This document shows positions 53,283 to 64,000 of a stretch of DNA of 64,000 bases, in pieces. Positions within the stretch are counted from its first letter, which is position 1. Each line of letters begins with the position of its first letter. The DNA comes from Ascochyta rabiei (taxonomy: Eukaryota; Ascomycota; Dothideomycetes; Pleosporales; Didymellaceae): the NCBI RefSeq assembly GCF_004011695.2, contig NC_082413.1, positions 248,001-312,000 of the forward strand. The letters are read 5' to 3'. Both the position numbers and the translations under genes were made by a program. Under the pieces are notes generated by a model. That model made no database searches and had not been told where the DNA came from. It worked only from the letters and a program-made list of their open reading frames with translations.

Positions 53283-53965
53283 GCAGCAACATTTGAAGCA
53301 ACCGTCGATGCAGCCATTAGGATCACACACTCAGGCCTGTCCGGCTACGGACGGCGCCTCTATCTCCAACAGATGCCTTTGTCATCAGTCACTGGACTCG
53401 TCAGCCAACACGAGTACTATGTTGGACCAGGGCAGGGAGGGGAAGCTCGTTGGTGAGCGGAAGGCTTCCGTGACCACCTCACCTGCAGGGCCACTAGCTG
53501 GATGGCGAGCGTCGCAATCTGCAGCTGCACGCTTCTCCAGGCTCATTCATGGGCACCTGCACAGCAAGTCTTTTTGCTGCCTTGAGAGGCATTACAGGCA
53601 CATGTTTGCAGACACGTCGTCTCTGTACTGCAGTCGAGAGGGAAAAGGACAGGCCTCCCGCCTCGCACGGGCGAAAAAGCTCGGGGTTCGGCGCTACGAG
53701 TACCCCACTGCATGCATGAACGAAGTCGCATGCGATCTCTAAGCACTCTGATAACTTACAATAACATTGATTTCTAAGCTAGACTCCGTCCGATGTGGGG
53801 AAGCTCTAGCATTTACAAGCAACATGTGTCTACATTACCTGCTCGGCAACACCCACTGCTGCAACCCAACAAGAGCCATCTAAAGCTTCGCTGTGCACCT
53901 CTCACTGCTACTCATTGCCAACTTCAGCCTTAGCGCTCCCTTACTCAAAACGCAACATCACCATC
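53283..53965. other. Intergenic region, no gene recognised
   Basis: About 680 bp between SNU23 and the glutathione S-transferase gene. Frames extending from the SNU23 shadow (to 53742) show no domain. The A/C-rich leader of the transferase gene occupies the last 80 bp. Confidence 0.5.
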
Positions 53966-54747
53966 ATGGCCGGCGACAAGATCACCCTCTACACGAACCA
54001 TGGCTGCCCCTGGGCTCACCGCGCACACATTGCGATCAAAGAACTCGGTCTGCCATACGAAGAAGTCATCATCGACCTCAACAAGCCGCGCGAGCCATGG
54101 TACCTCGAAGTGAACCCCGTACGTCCCTCTTCCTTCTTCCTCCGATTCCCAACACATGGCACCCACAAACGCTTTACAGCTTGCTGACACTCGCCCAGCG
54201 TGGCCTCGTCCCCACAATCAAATTCAACGATCAAATCATCACTGAGTCGGGCGTCGTCGCGCGCTTCCTCGCCGACGCGTACCCATCCCACCTCGTCCCC
54301 ACCACGGGCACCCCCGACGCGGCGCTGGCACGCGCGCGCATCAACTTCTTCGTTGACACGTGGTTCGACAAGGTCGGGTCTTACTGGTTCAAGATCCTGC
54401 TCAAGGACTCGGACGAGGAGAAGGAGGCGCTCGTCAAGGAGTTCCTGGGTGCCGTGGGCAAGGAGATCGAGCCGCTGTTGAAGGATGCAGCGCCGTTCTT
54501 TGGGGGCAGTAACAAGATCACTCTGGCGGAAGTCTTGACTGCGTCATTTATCCTGCGCATCTACTCGCTCTCGAAGCACGGGGTGTTGCCCAAGAGTCTG
54601 GTGGAGGGGTTCGAGGGGTTGCCAAACTTCAACAAGTGGGCGAACGAGGTTATCAAGCAGGAGAGTGTGACATACATCTGGGACGAGGACAAGGTCATTC
54701 CTGCGACGAAGAAGAAGATTGAGAGCATGAAGGCGGCAGCTAAGTAA
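53966..54747 (+). CDS. Glutathione S-transferase (cysteine-type, omega/Ure2p-like fold)
   Basis: Two exons, 53966-54118 and 54199-54747, join across an 80-nt intron (GTACGT...GCTGACACTCGCCCAG) into 233 residues. The N-terminal thioredoxin-fold half has ITLYTNHGCPWAHRAHIAIK, where CPWA at about 14-17 is the catalytic-cysteine motif of omega-type enzymes. GLVPTIKFNDQIITESGVVA gives the cis-Pro (VP) and the glutathione gamma-Glu binding ES. The C-terminal helical half follows, with GGSNKITLAEVLTASFI as the N-capping region. The expected activity is glutathione-dependent thiol transfer or detoxification in the cytosol; the substrate cannot be told from sequence. The upstream in-frame extension to 53893 is leader. 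Confidence 0.92.
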
Positions 54748-55326
54748 GCTGGCTTGAGTCTACATGGTGGGAACCTACAATGACGATGTCAAGGTTGTAA
54801 CATGAATTTGCACTCAAGAATGATAAACCATTGAGGATTATGATTTGCTGTTCATATTGGCTAGGGCTTCAGCGAAGACTTGTCTATCTACGGGTATAAG
54901 AGAGGTATACATGGAAGTAAATTACACAAAACCTGTCTACATAGTGCTTCCCCTTTGGTCAATCATGATCGTTAACAAACCGAGCGCCGACTCCCCATAT
55001 GCAAAACAAACAGGTAAAATGGATGCAGAAGAACGAGTGTACCGACAATGGGCGCCGAATCGAACTCAACTCTAAAACAAGACGATGGTGCCGACCATGA
55101 GCGCTGCATCAGACTCAACGTTGGAACCAAGCGAGTGTACCGACGATGGGCGCTGAAAGTGAAATCAACGCCAAAGCAAAGCGAGAGTGCCGAAGATGAG
55201 CGCTGGAAGAACGAGAGACCTTGCGTTCAGTTTGCCGCAAGCACGACGAGAAGAAGAAAAAGCCCCCGTGATTTGTTTGTGGACCGTGTTACGTCATGGC
55301 CAGCTGGAAGGAAGGCGCGAAGCACT
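54748..55326. other. Convergent intergenic region with minisatellite
   Basis: About 580 bp between two convergent stop codons. It contains a degenerate tandem repeat of about 50 bp (listed separately). The plus frames 55048-55440 and 55187-55573 run through the repeat and antisense to the APSES gene and are not supported. Confidence 0.6.
55037..55215. repeat. Degenerate minisatellite, unit about 50 bp, about 3.6 copies
   Basis: Units start at 55037, 55087, 55135 and 55185 (lengths 50, 48, 50 and a partial fourth). Each opens with G-T-G-Y-A/G-C-C-G-A followed by ATGRGCGC, and each complete unit ends in an A-rich stretch closing with ACGA or GCGA. Copies differ by substitutions and small indels. 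The unit is not a multiple of three, so it is unlikely to encode protein repeats. Confidence 0.8.
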
Positions 55327-56793
55327 TCAGTGTCTGGAGTCTGGACGAGTACGCTTCGGTTCTGGCAACACCACTGCACCACCCCTCGACAGCATTATCA
55401 ACGCCTCGGCTGCTTCCAGGTATCGACGGTCCTGTTCTGAACGGCTCTCGCCGACCCCCTTGGCAGAGTTTACTGCATGCATTGTGGGCGAACCGACTTG
55501 CTCGACACCACATCCGCTGACACTAGATGAAAATTTGGAATGCGTGCGCTTTGTTCGAAAGCTCTTGTTGTAGTACCCATCAGGGTTGGACGTTGGCCGC
55601 ACCGGCGTAAGTTGAGCGTGCTCACCAAACGGAGAGCTCAAGCCTGAGGGGTACGCTGTATGTGGTGATCTAGGCCTCTCTGCTTCATTGATAGGAGTGA
55701 AGCGGCTAAATTGACTTCGTGGAGACACCTGGGCGACTGAGAGCGTGAGGTTGTCATTTCGCTCGACATCGCTGCCGTAGCCACTCTCGAGATCCCCCGG
55801 ACGGCCAGCATGCTTCCATATCGGTGAAGACAACACCGGCGGCAATAGTGGAGTCATGACTGGCGATGGTGCCTGCAGCTGCAGAAACTGGTATGCGGCA
55901 CCCTCCTTCCTGAAGCGAGCCGTCTCTTCGGTACAGAAGCTGACGATCCGGGGGTCGATGGCGAACTTAGAGAAGCGCGGGTGCTCAGGAGGCCAACAGA
56001 TCTGAGGAAAGTCATTACCGAAGACAGGCGTGAGTGCCCAGCGAATGTCCCAGCAGAACGTTGCCGCGATCTCTCTGGCAGCTTGGTATGGCATCCAGTA
56101 GCCTATTACTTGTCAGTAAACTTTGTCCTTGTCTGCGGAAATTGTGGCTGACCTTGGCAAACCAGAGCACCTCCAGTAATACTGTAGCTGATGTCCTTCA
56201 TCCCGGGATTCTCTCTCAGCGCCTTCGCTGGTACGGTCTACAAGAGTCAGCAACAGTTTCTTCGTGGGACCGCGTCGACTTACTTTTGAGTACTTGCATG
56301 ACTTGAAGAACGGCGTCATGCGAACAAGACCTACGTTGTAGTCCCACACCACAACATACTCCTTATCTTCTCCAGGTCTCTTGAATGTATATTGGAAAAC
56401 TGCGGCACCGTCAGCTCAGTACAGCCACGAGAGGAGGTCACAATCACCCTCGAAAGCCTCGCGCCCAGTTTTTTCAAGGAAGTCCTTCTTGTCGCTGTTG
56501 TAAGGGATGTGCCGTACACCCTTCTTGTGAATCTGACCCAGTGGAAATACACAAAACTGCCGATGACGAGCCGCGAGATCGCAGTCGCTCCCAGCTTCGT
56601 GCGGTGGGTAGTTAACATAGCCCACGACCTTGTTGCTTTCCGAAAAGACTGGGGCGTCTTTGGCTATCTTCTCTCTCTTAGCGATGGCAACAGGAGCCAA
56701 ACGGCATTGGGCAGATACTAGAGGCGATGAAGCTGGATGGCGATAATTGCGACTATCGCCACATGGCGAGTTCAGTATAGATCTTATGTCCAT
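55327..56793 (-). CDS. APSES-type transcription factor, Xbp1-like
   Basis: Four exons on minus: 56793-56448, 56399-56284, 56237-56153 and 56102-55327, with introns of 48, 46 and 50 nt, give 440 residues. The KilA-N/APSES region spans about 55-190 and includes KVVGYVNYPPHE, REAFEVFQYTFKRPGEDKEY, VVWDYNVGLVRMTPFFK, and GGALVCQGYWMPYQAAREIA. This is the arrangement of the Xbp1-like branch, where the DNA-binding domain is widened and poorly matches the StuA/Asm1 branch. The C-terminal 200 residues are Ser/Pro-rich and disordered. Yeast Xbp1 is a stress- and quiescence-induced repressor; a repressor role here is inference. The central exons are short, and no single open frame covers the domain. 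Confidence 0.87.
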
Positions 56794-59700
56794 GCTTGGA
56801 GGACACTGAATTGTCTAATACTTGACGAGGCAGAAGGGGCGAGACTATGAACCAGCGACTGCCAGAAGTAGCTGGCGGGCGGAGCGTTTGTATAGCGCAC
56901 ACGAGGGGGAAACGGCCACTCTACACGACGAACCAAAGATACTGCCGAACGAAACCCCGCAATATGTGCACGAAACCTTCATATGGTTAGCATCCGGACG
57001 ACACGGAAGATCTCGCAACGTACGTGGACAACCTAGAGGCGAGGTTGATTGACGACACTGGCGACGAGCCGAGGGATGGGACAGAATGAAGGTTTATGTT
57101 CCACACTGGCACTGATCTGAAGCTGAACCCGTCCAGCAAGCAGGACTGTGAGATGCATTGAATGGCCCTGCTCTACTTCTCGGTTCTCCCAGCCAACAGT
57201 TGGCTGTCGACTATGAGAAAGAAACAAGGTCAGTATGTGTTCCTTTGGTAAGCGAGACATGATAGCTTACATTCACAGATGGCCGGTATGTTCAGTGAAT
57301 GTCAGGAGATGTTTGGGCGCAGTAGGCGGCCAGCAGTACAAATATCTGGTTTTGGAAACGGTGGATGATACGAGGACAGTGAAGGTTACTCGTGATGGCC
57401 AAGTGGTCCTTATCAAGCGAAGTACAGCTCTCACCGCTAGCCTTCACGCCTATCCGAAAGTGCATCGCCAGAGCGCGACCAAGCGCCGTGCAGGAGGCGT
57501 CCGGTGTGCTTGTGCGTAAGAAAGCTCCATGGTGCATCCTGAAAAGCTTGCCATGTTTATCCGACATCTCCATTCATTGGATCAAACGCTCATCAGCAGA
57601 AGCGAGTGCTGGATAAAGGCGTGTGCAGCGGCGCAAGATGACTTCGAAGGATTCGTGTAGCACTGCATCAAATGCCCAGTCACTGAACCCTGCATACCGT
57701 CCAGCATTCTTACCGCACAGCCTTTGATCAGGGCGTTTGGGACTTTGGCAACCCAAACAGATCCAATCAGACAAAGGACGTTGCCACCGTTGGTAACAAG
57801 GCCTCATCCATCTCCTGGAAAGCCCAAAGCAACTGTTTGGCTTCGACTTCGACTATACAGGCGTACAAAACAGGCCTAGCTTAACATAGACGATTTCTAA
57901 ACTCAAGATCTGTGGACGACACCTTGCATTGTGGAAACGATCGATACAAAGCTGAGGCACGACATCAGGTACCTGCACTCCGCACGATCGCCCACACCAC
58001 TTTCGTACCACCCATCGCTTGTGGCAGCCTTGCTCGCCCGCTCAAAGTCTGTAGACATCACTGCCCTGTCATATTGTTCTCAATACGAACAGATTCGCAC
58101 TGGTACCTGCAGCTTCCCGAAGTCGTACACACCTGGCTCCACAGTCTGCAAAACGTGGGTTACCCTGTTAACTTACCTTTGGAAAAGTATGTCGGACAGC
58201 CGCGTAATTATGAGATGAGTACTCTCGACGACTGGCTTCAAACATTTTCAGTCGGGGCTACCAATACTTCGATCGTTTGTGATACTCAACGGTCGTCGTT
58301 TGGATTCATACCGCCCCCACCTGGTCATGCGCCGTCTCACGGAGAACCAGAATATGACGGTCTCACGTTCCGTTCGAAATTGGATCTGGTTTGTCGCCCA
58401 TACTGCAGCGCAGGTGCTTAGTGTTGATTTGCGAGATGAGCTTGGGCAATGAGCACTTGGTCAAGCCATACCTCACCGGATGGCCCACAACAAAGGAACG
58501 AGCTCCAAACAGGCGACTGTGCATTGTAATCCCTTACGATCCCCAAAGAAATTTGTTTATGTTTCAGTCTGACCGCTCAAAGACGTCAAGGGCCAAGCTG
58601 CAGCATGAGCGGTTGCCAGCCGTGGGATCTAACATTTGAGTGGCGTCCTCAAGCTCTTCTAGAACCACGATCCATAGACCTGACCTGTGAGCAGCAACCC
58701 GTAGACCCATCCGGATCCTCATCTTGGAGCCGCTATCACTGCACGGGGCCGGCGGTGGACGATTCGAACAACTCACATGTCCATCCTGGGAGAACCTGCG
58801 CACTTAGGCGCATCGTGCATGGACTCGCTCACATCATTGAAATTCATTGGACAAAACCACATGCGGCCTTGCCTATTTGAGTAACATGAACAACGCCGGA
58901 GGAGGTGAGGAAATGCACTCTCGCTCAGTCGGATCTCTCCCGTTTGCCGGGGCTACACAGCGCCGGTACCATGGGAACACAACTCACCCAGGATGAGCGA
59001 GCAAACAAGGGTTTCCATACTATACAACCAACTTTTCTCTACGAGTATTTCGTGAATGCGATGACGCACACTTGCCTTTGGGCGTTGGGCGAGACTGGTT
59101 GCCACTCACCACATACGGTAACGATAGCACTACGGCGAGCAGATTTTTCGGCACACTGCATTGCTGATTGATGTGGTTTCAGTATGAATTCATCGTGAGA
59201 CATTCTCCCAGCTACGACAAGTCCAAGGATGTGGTGGCGCCCAAACTTCCCAACAGTATCGATCAATGCAGTCGCGATCACCGATGCCCCGTGGTCAGTA
59301 GATGCGGATCCAGACGGGGACCTCTCGCACCCTCCACAGCTTGCTAGCATGATAGGCAGTGATACTCAATGTACGAGGCGCCAGCGGATATGTCGAACTG
59401 TCTAGCGTGAAAGCGGAGAACTCACCACATTTGTAGATTTCTCCGAAGATCCCTTACGGTACAGATTACAGGCAACACCGGTAGAGCTTTGGCTAGTCAT
59501 TGCAAGGCACGGAAGTAGCCTACAATGTACTCGATCTTTTCTGCGAACAGACAATCGCCATCGCCGTGTAGCAGCTTCATGGTTTTCTTTGCTTCACCAA
59601 TGAAGCAGTCTCTCTAGTAAAATTTCGGTGAGCAGACAGGCAGTCCTTGTTACGGCCAGGTACCTTCAATCTGCTTGCTCGACAGATCTATAACCACCTA

Positions 59701-61060
59701 ATTTTCTATTGGCACCCATCATGTACTGTAAGCTCATGGACATCTAAAGTCTGGTCGTACAGCGTAATGCTGGCGACACGAGCAGTTTCGGCTGGCCTCT
59801 TCATACGCAATCGCCAGTTATCGTGCACACGATAGCATTGCACCTTGCACCGCGTACGTCTATCGCCAATATCACCAGGTCATTAGGCTGCACCGCAGCT
59901 CCCGCAACACATGCTGTCATGTCAGTGAGCAGTGACAGAGAGCCGTCTCGGTCCGACTTTAAACGATGTCGATATCTCCTCTAGGTTCGCAATGTTAATT
60001 GTACAATAAGCATGTCAAAATATGTTCCGGATGATTGAACAAACTCGAGTGTGAAATGGGTTGTACTGGACATTGTGTATGAGTATCGTTCCCAACAAAC
60101 CTTGCGCTACGCCCTGAGCTTACCGTGTTCCGCCACAAACTTCCACTGACCACATGGACGACACTCGCTGCAAAAGAATGACAGCGGGACCTTGCAGAGC
60201 CATCCTCGTATCATTTTTCTTCGCACGGCTCTTTCCCGTTGAATATCTAAGGACCATCGTAACATCTCATATTAAGTGCCGCTACGCTAGCAAACAGCAT
60301 GTAGCATCAGCATTCCTCAGACCGCAGAAATACTAAATGCAGCTCAATTGTACGCTCAATGAAAATTGTGACCAACGACTTCTGTACTGCCTACAAGCTT
60401 TGTGGCGTCTTTAAGTTGGTTGGACCAGACCCGGTGGGCAAAAGCTGATGTCTCCTATAGCCCTCAAGTACGCCATGCCAACCCACTTCAGAGACAAGCC
60501 ATGCTCCTACAAGTGGTTTACTCGCATCTGTGTACTGATCGGTCGTGCTCGGCATGTAGGTGCAGGTGCTACACAGAGTCACCCCACCCCGCCTCTCCAA
60601 GGGGTGTACGACCTCAATGCAGTATCAGTTCAATAACAGACTAGATGTTAGCGTGGTCTACCCGATCTACCATAAGGATCATCAATAGATGAAATCTATC
60701 TCTACGATCAGCGCTGACATAGTGCCCACTTCAGCAGCCTTGACAAAAGTCCAGATTGCAAAATTGCCTTTCCCTTCGGCCTCAAGCACTCTGATCGACC
60801 ATTCGCTCAACACGTCACTATCATAGATCCAACCTTGGCATCGTCACCCCAACACCGCATATTGGGTCAGATGCGCTGAAGACGGAAAAGGTGAGCGCGG
60901 CGTGTAACGCGGGCGTGAATCTGACAGCTTGACAGGTCCTGTTGTGCGAGGACGCCTATAGGCACGACGATAAGACCCAACAGGGCAAAACCAGACAGAT
61001 TGGAGTGGAGGAGCCGAGCGCACGCCTCACTTTTGGCCTCTTCAGGACGCCTGCACCTCC

Positions 61061-61068
61061 TATATATA
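61061..61068 (+). promoter_or_regulatory. Candidate TATA box
   Basis: TATATATA lies 50 bp before the ATG of the mini-ORF at 61111, in an otherwise GC-rich stretch. The spacing is compatible with a transcribed unit starting shortly after 61090. Confidence 0.4.
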
Positions 61069-61110
61069 CGACGCTGCGCCGTCGACTGCCTGCACTGCTT
61101 TCCTGAACCG

Positions 61111-61179
61111 ATGGCTTCGCCGACCTGCCTCAGGCTGCTTGCTGTCTACCTCGCGCTCTCACTACTATGTAGCAGTTAG
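61111..61179 (+). CDS. Signal-peptide-like mini-ORF of 22 codons, possibly a first exon
   Basis: ATG to TAG encodes MASPTCLRLLAVYLALSLLC then two serines. This has the charge and hydrophobic core of a secretion signal and is preceded by a TATA box. The frame closes straight away. A GTAGCA donor-like site lies near its end, but no downstream exon could be joined convincingly. It may be the first exon of a small secreted protein, an upstream ORF, or a remnant. Confidence 0.3.
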   Translation: MASPTCLRLLAVYLALSLLCSS

Positions 61180-61898
61180 CACACATGGTCGTACGAACGT
61201 CATGGTAGCAAGCTGATCCACTCCCATCTACTCTAGGAAGTAGACGATAGGACTTCTAGGTGCTTCGCCCTGTTCGTGAAACTATACCAGTAACCAGCTC
61301 TCATGTACCAACGTACGTACCGTGGCGAGTCTGGGTGGGTACTTGCTGATTGTCTCCTTGGAGGACGGGTATTGTAGCAATGAATGCCACCAGGTATGCG
61401 GTTACGATCGCCTCATCCCGAGGCGTACATCGGTGATGAGCCCTACTGCTTGATTTGCGTTCTGGAAGTATTGCACAGGCCAAGCTAACGTGATGTTACT
61501 CGCTTGAGCAGTCTGCTCTCCGCGCTGACAGTGTGCTCGGATTGAATCGCTCAAAATTATGACATGAAACATGCTCGCATAGTCGCCTCCGCCGCAGGAC
61601 CTCAGATGATCTTTCATAGAGACAAAAGTAAGCCTTGACTGGGAAGAGGGTTGAAGTTGACTGTATATATCGACACGTGATATGAACTCGAATACACTAC
61701 GTAAAGAAACCGCCCAACGCCGCTTATTCCGTGGGAACGTCCAGCAGATCTGTGACTGAGAGTAAGGAAATCTGACAGAGAGCCATCGTTATTCAGAAAC
61801 GCCTCGGGCGCCACAGGTGGGTATAGAGCGCCCCTTATCTGATCCCGCCATGCCATGCATCGCCTCCTGCCCCACACTCAATCACCGAGATTCAGAGC

Positions 61899-64000
61899 CT
61901 ACTCGCTATCATCATCGAAGCTCGCCTCGCTGGCCTCCTCCTCCTCTTCATCATCACTGACCACATACTTGGCCGGCTTGGCCGCCGCCCTACGTCCTGG
62001 TCTAGCAGCAGGAGCACGTCCTGTGGCCTTGGGCTTTGGCGTTGGCTCGTCACTTTCATCAGAGAGGATGTCGTTAGCGAGTGCATCTGCGTCATCCATT
62101 GCCTTGTGTGAGTCGATCACCGTAGGCTTTTTTGCAGGCGCAGCCGTTATCTTTGATGTACTACTGGCCTTTTCGAGGCGCGCGGCGTAGGCCTTGGCTG
62201 CTGGGCTCAACACTGCAGACTTCCTTGCAACAGGAGCTGGGGGGGCTTTCGCTTTCGGCACAGGCTTGGCTTTGGGAGCGACCTTGATCGGTTTGCTGGC
62301 CGCCGTTTTAGGCTTGACAAGGTTGAAGTCGTCTTCTGAGTTGGATGTGAGCATCGTATCCTCGATGTTGCGAGGAGCGACTGTCTTAGATGAAGGCCGG
62401 GGCATCAGCGCCTCGTAGTTCGTCTCATCTTCATCGATATCGATGACTGAGGGACTTGCTTTCTTTGCGACCTTGGGTACGCTGGAAGAGCTACTTGGCC
62501 GGGCTATGGTGGAGCTCTTGAACATAGGAACCCCATTGGTGCTGCCGCCGATGGTTTTGACCATGGTGCTAACGTCGCCTAGGTCGTCATCGTCGTCAGA
62601 GTCACTATCCATGGTGTACTTAGAAACTGGTTTGGCTGCAGCACGAGGGGCTCTTCCGTTGGTCTTAGTCGCAGGCTTCTTCGCCTCCTCTTTGGCGACT
62701 ACAGCAAACACATCAGATTCTTCCTCATCGTCAGAAATGACGGTAGTTGCCTTCTTAGCGGCGGCAGGTCGACCTCGACCTTTAGCGACAGGCGCAGGCT
62801 TTGGAGCAGGAGCTAGCTCTGGCTCAGCTGGACTTGAGGGTCCGTCAATCTGGGTTGGACTTTCTTTCTTGACATCACTGACGAGGTGTGAGAGAAGACT
62901 GCCTTGCTTCTGAGGAGCTGAGGATCCGGATGCGGACTTTGTGGGCTCCACCGACGATGCCTTCCTGGCTGGTGAATCGGCTTCGCGGAGATAGCTGAGC
63001 AAGCCTTCCTTCCTCGGTTTGGCCTTCTTCTTAACTGGACCAAAGTCGTCGTCTGAGTCGTCGTCTGACTCGCTGTCGCCCATCTTTCTCTTCTTCTTGG
63101 CCTTGCCTCCCTTTGATGCACTGATGCCGAGCTTATAAGAGGCACGGCGGCCCATGCGCTGAATCTTCTTTGCGCGATCTGCCTCTTCGGTGAGCTGAAG
63201 GTTCCACTCCTCGACGAAAGCTTCGAGATCGATGTTCCAAAGGTCCTTCGGCGAGAGTTTGATCAGTGCATCAACCTCCTCTTCTCTGTCGCCAATCTGC
63301 TTCATTAGCTTTTCGACACGCTCCTGTGTCAAAGACCAGATGGCCATCTAGTAGTTGTCAGTACATAGTTCTGAGATCGTGTTGAGGAGAAACTTACGCC
63401 GAGGAGGTAGTCGTAGTCATGGGCGCTGACCTCAACCTCTGTTTCAGACTCCTCATCTTCCTGAACGTCCTCAGCCTCTCCGTTCTTCTTAGCATCGTCA
63501 ACCTTGGGGATAGGAGTAAAACCAAGCTTCTTCAACTCCTGGACGAGGACAGCTTTCTTCTTTTTCGATACAATAAGCTTGCCGTCGATGATCATTTTGA
63601 TAAACTTCGCCTGGTTGCTTAGCTTGGTGAGCTCCTTTTGCATAACATCTAGCTGGTGGGACTTTCGCTTCTCGTAGAATCGTAGACGAACATGGTAGAA
63701 CTCTTCGATGATATCGAGGACTGTGGCATACTTGTGAATGCGGCCATGAGCGTCAAAGGCGACAACGTTGGAGCATGATTGGGGCTTGTAAAGCTTGAAG
63801 GTCTCCTCAAGACCCTTCGCAAGGGCAGCGGTCATGTGCTTGTCTTCCATCTTTATGATGAAATGGACCTTATCAGGAGTGTTGTAGTCAATGTAATCCT
63901 TGATGAACGATGGGGTCTTCTCGGCCTTGATGATGTCCTCGAGCTTCTCTTTGAAATCTTGTGTCCAGTAGCGGACGGGCAGTTCGGTGATCTCGATTTC
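61899..64000 (-). CDS. TOP2: DNA topoisomerase II, C-terminal part (truncated by window edge)
   Basis: Two exons visible on minus, 64000-63398 (open at the window edge) and 63347-61899, with a 50-nt intron (GTAAGT...ACTGACAACTACTAG). They encode the last 683 residues. The window edge falls on a codon boundary, beginning EIEITELPVRYWTQDFKEKL. The C-gate coiled-coil region follows: LYKPQSCSNVVAFDAHGRIH, EFYHVRLRFYEKRKSHQLDV, and AKFIKMIIDGKLIVSKKKK. MAIWSLTQERVEKL begins the second exon. The last 400 residues are the charged, Lys/Ser/Asp-rich C-terminal domain with many SDDE casein-kinase-type sites and basic nuclear-signal clusters (KKKRK, KKKAK). The enzyme relaxes and decatenates DNA in the nucleus. 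The ATPase and active-site Tyr regions lie outside the window. Confidence 0.96.

Larger units (their letters stand above)
56794..61898. other. 5.1-kb gene-poor region with broken coding-like frames
   Basis: No intact gene is supported. Between about 56850 and 59350 the plus strand shows a succession of protein-like stretches that shift frame or hit stops: YVHETFIWLASG, then PDDTEDLATYVDNLEARLID in another frame, then LPEVVHTWLHSLQNVGYP near 58110 and CEQQPVDPSGSSSWSRYHC near 58690. No family is recognised, so this may be a decayed gene or chance. The right part contains a TATA box and a signal-peptide-like mini-ORF near 61.1 kb (listed separately). No repeats or tRNAs seen. Confidence 0.4.

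Noticed and set aside
53134..53742. 202-codon plus frame overlapping the end of SNU23
   Set aside because: Out-of-frame shadow of the charged SNU23 C-terminus running into non-coding sequence.
1..64000. CRISPR arrays, operons, ribosome binding sites, rRNA genes
   Set aside because: The window is eukaryotic; no regularly spaced repeats with unique spacers and no rRNA-like segments were seen.
1..64000. Secondary-metabolite cluster or large retrotransposon
   Set aside because: No PKS, NRPS, terpene synthase, P450, reverse transcriptase or integrase motifs appear in any frame.

Overview
The window looks like a chromosome arm of a filamentous ascomycete, most probably a Dothideomycete of the Pleosporales type. 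The evidence is monocistronic genes on both strands, many spliceosomal introns (mostly 46-96 nt, with GTRNGT donors and CTRAC-like branch points 8-20 nt before AG), A/C-rich leaders before ATGs, and fungus-restricted families: a Pth11-type receptor, a class II hydrophobin, an Xbp1-like APSES factor, a homeodomain plus C2H2 factor, and DUF7708/STAND and DUF7025-AAA proteins. The species assignment is inference. No bacterial, viral or organellar segment was seen.

Layout. 0.8-3.9 kb: an Osh3-type oxysterol-binding protein. 3.9-8.1 kb: gene-poor. 8.1-15.4 kb: one very large five-exon STAND/TPR-like protein. 15.9-16.5 kb: a small secreted glycoprotein. 18.1-19.8 kb: a vacuolar amino-acid transporter. 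21.0-26.2 kb: an accessory pair in divergent orientation, an AAA+ ATPase (minus) and a DUF7708 protein with a degenerate STAND NTPase (plus). 26.9-28.2 kb: a TLC-domain membrane protein. 28.8-30.2 kb: an uncharacterised protein with paired CxxC motifs and a SUMO-interaction-like motif, divergent from mitochondrial seryl-tRNA synthetase (30.4-31.9 kb). 32.7-34.2 kb: a split-BTB protein. 35.0-36.7 kb: an Sds3-like subunit of a histone deacetylase complex. 38.2-41.4 kb: a class II hydrophobin tail-to-tail with an eight-exon Pth11-like receptor. 43.2-46.1 kb: an SF1 (Upf1/MOV10-like) helicase, followed by a 125-bp MITE and a tRNA-Ser(UGA). 47.0-50.1 kb: a homeodomain/C2H2 transcription factor. 51.2-51.9 kb: a conserved uncharacterised protein. 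52.6-53.3 kb: spliceosomal Snu23. 54.0-54.7 kb: a glutathione S-transferase. 55.3-56.8 kb: an Xbp1-like APSES factor. 56.8-61.9 kb: a gene-poor stretch with broken coding-like frames and one TATA/signal-peptide mini-ORF. 61.9-64 kb: the C-terminal part of DNA topoisomerase II, cut by the window end.

There is no single pathway cluster. Housekeeping genes (OSH3, SerRS, SNU23, TOP2, AVT) are interleaved with regulators (Sds3, APSES, homeodomain factor) and lineage-specific genes. The segments most like accessory DNA are 21-26 kb (AAA/STAND pair), 38-41 kb (hydrophobin plus Pth11 receptor), the MITE at 46.2 kb, and the two gene-poor stretches. Exon boundaries were worked out by hand from reading frame and splice consensus. 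Where I reconstruct a gene, the frames join exactly.
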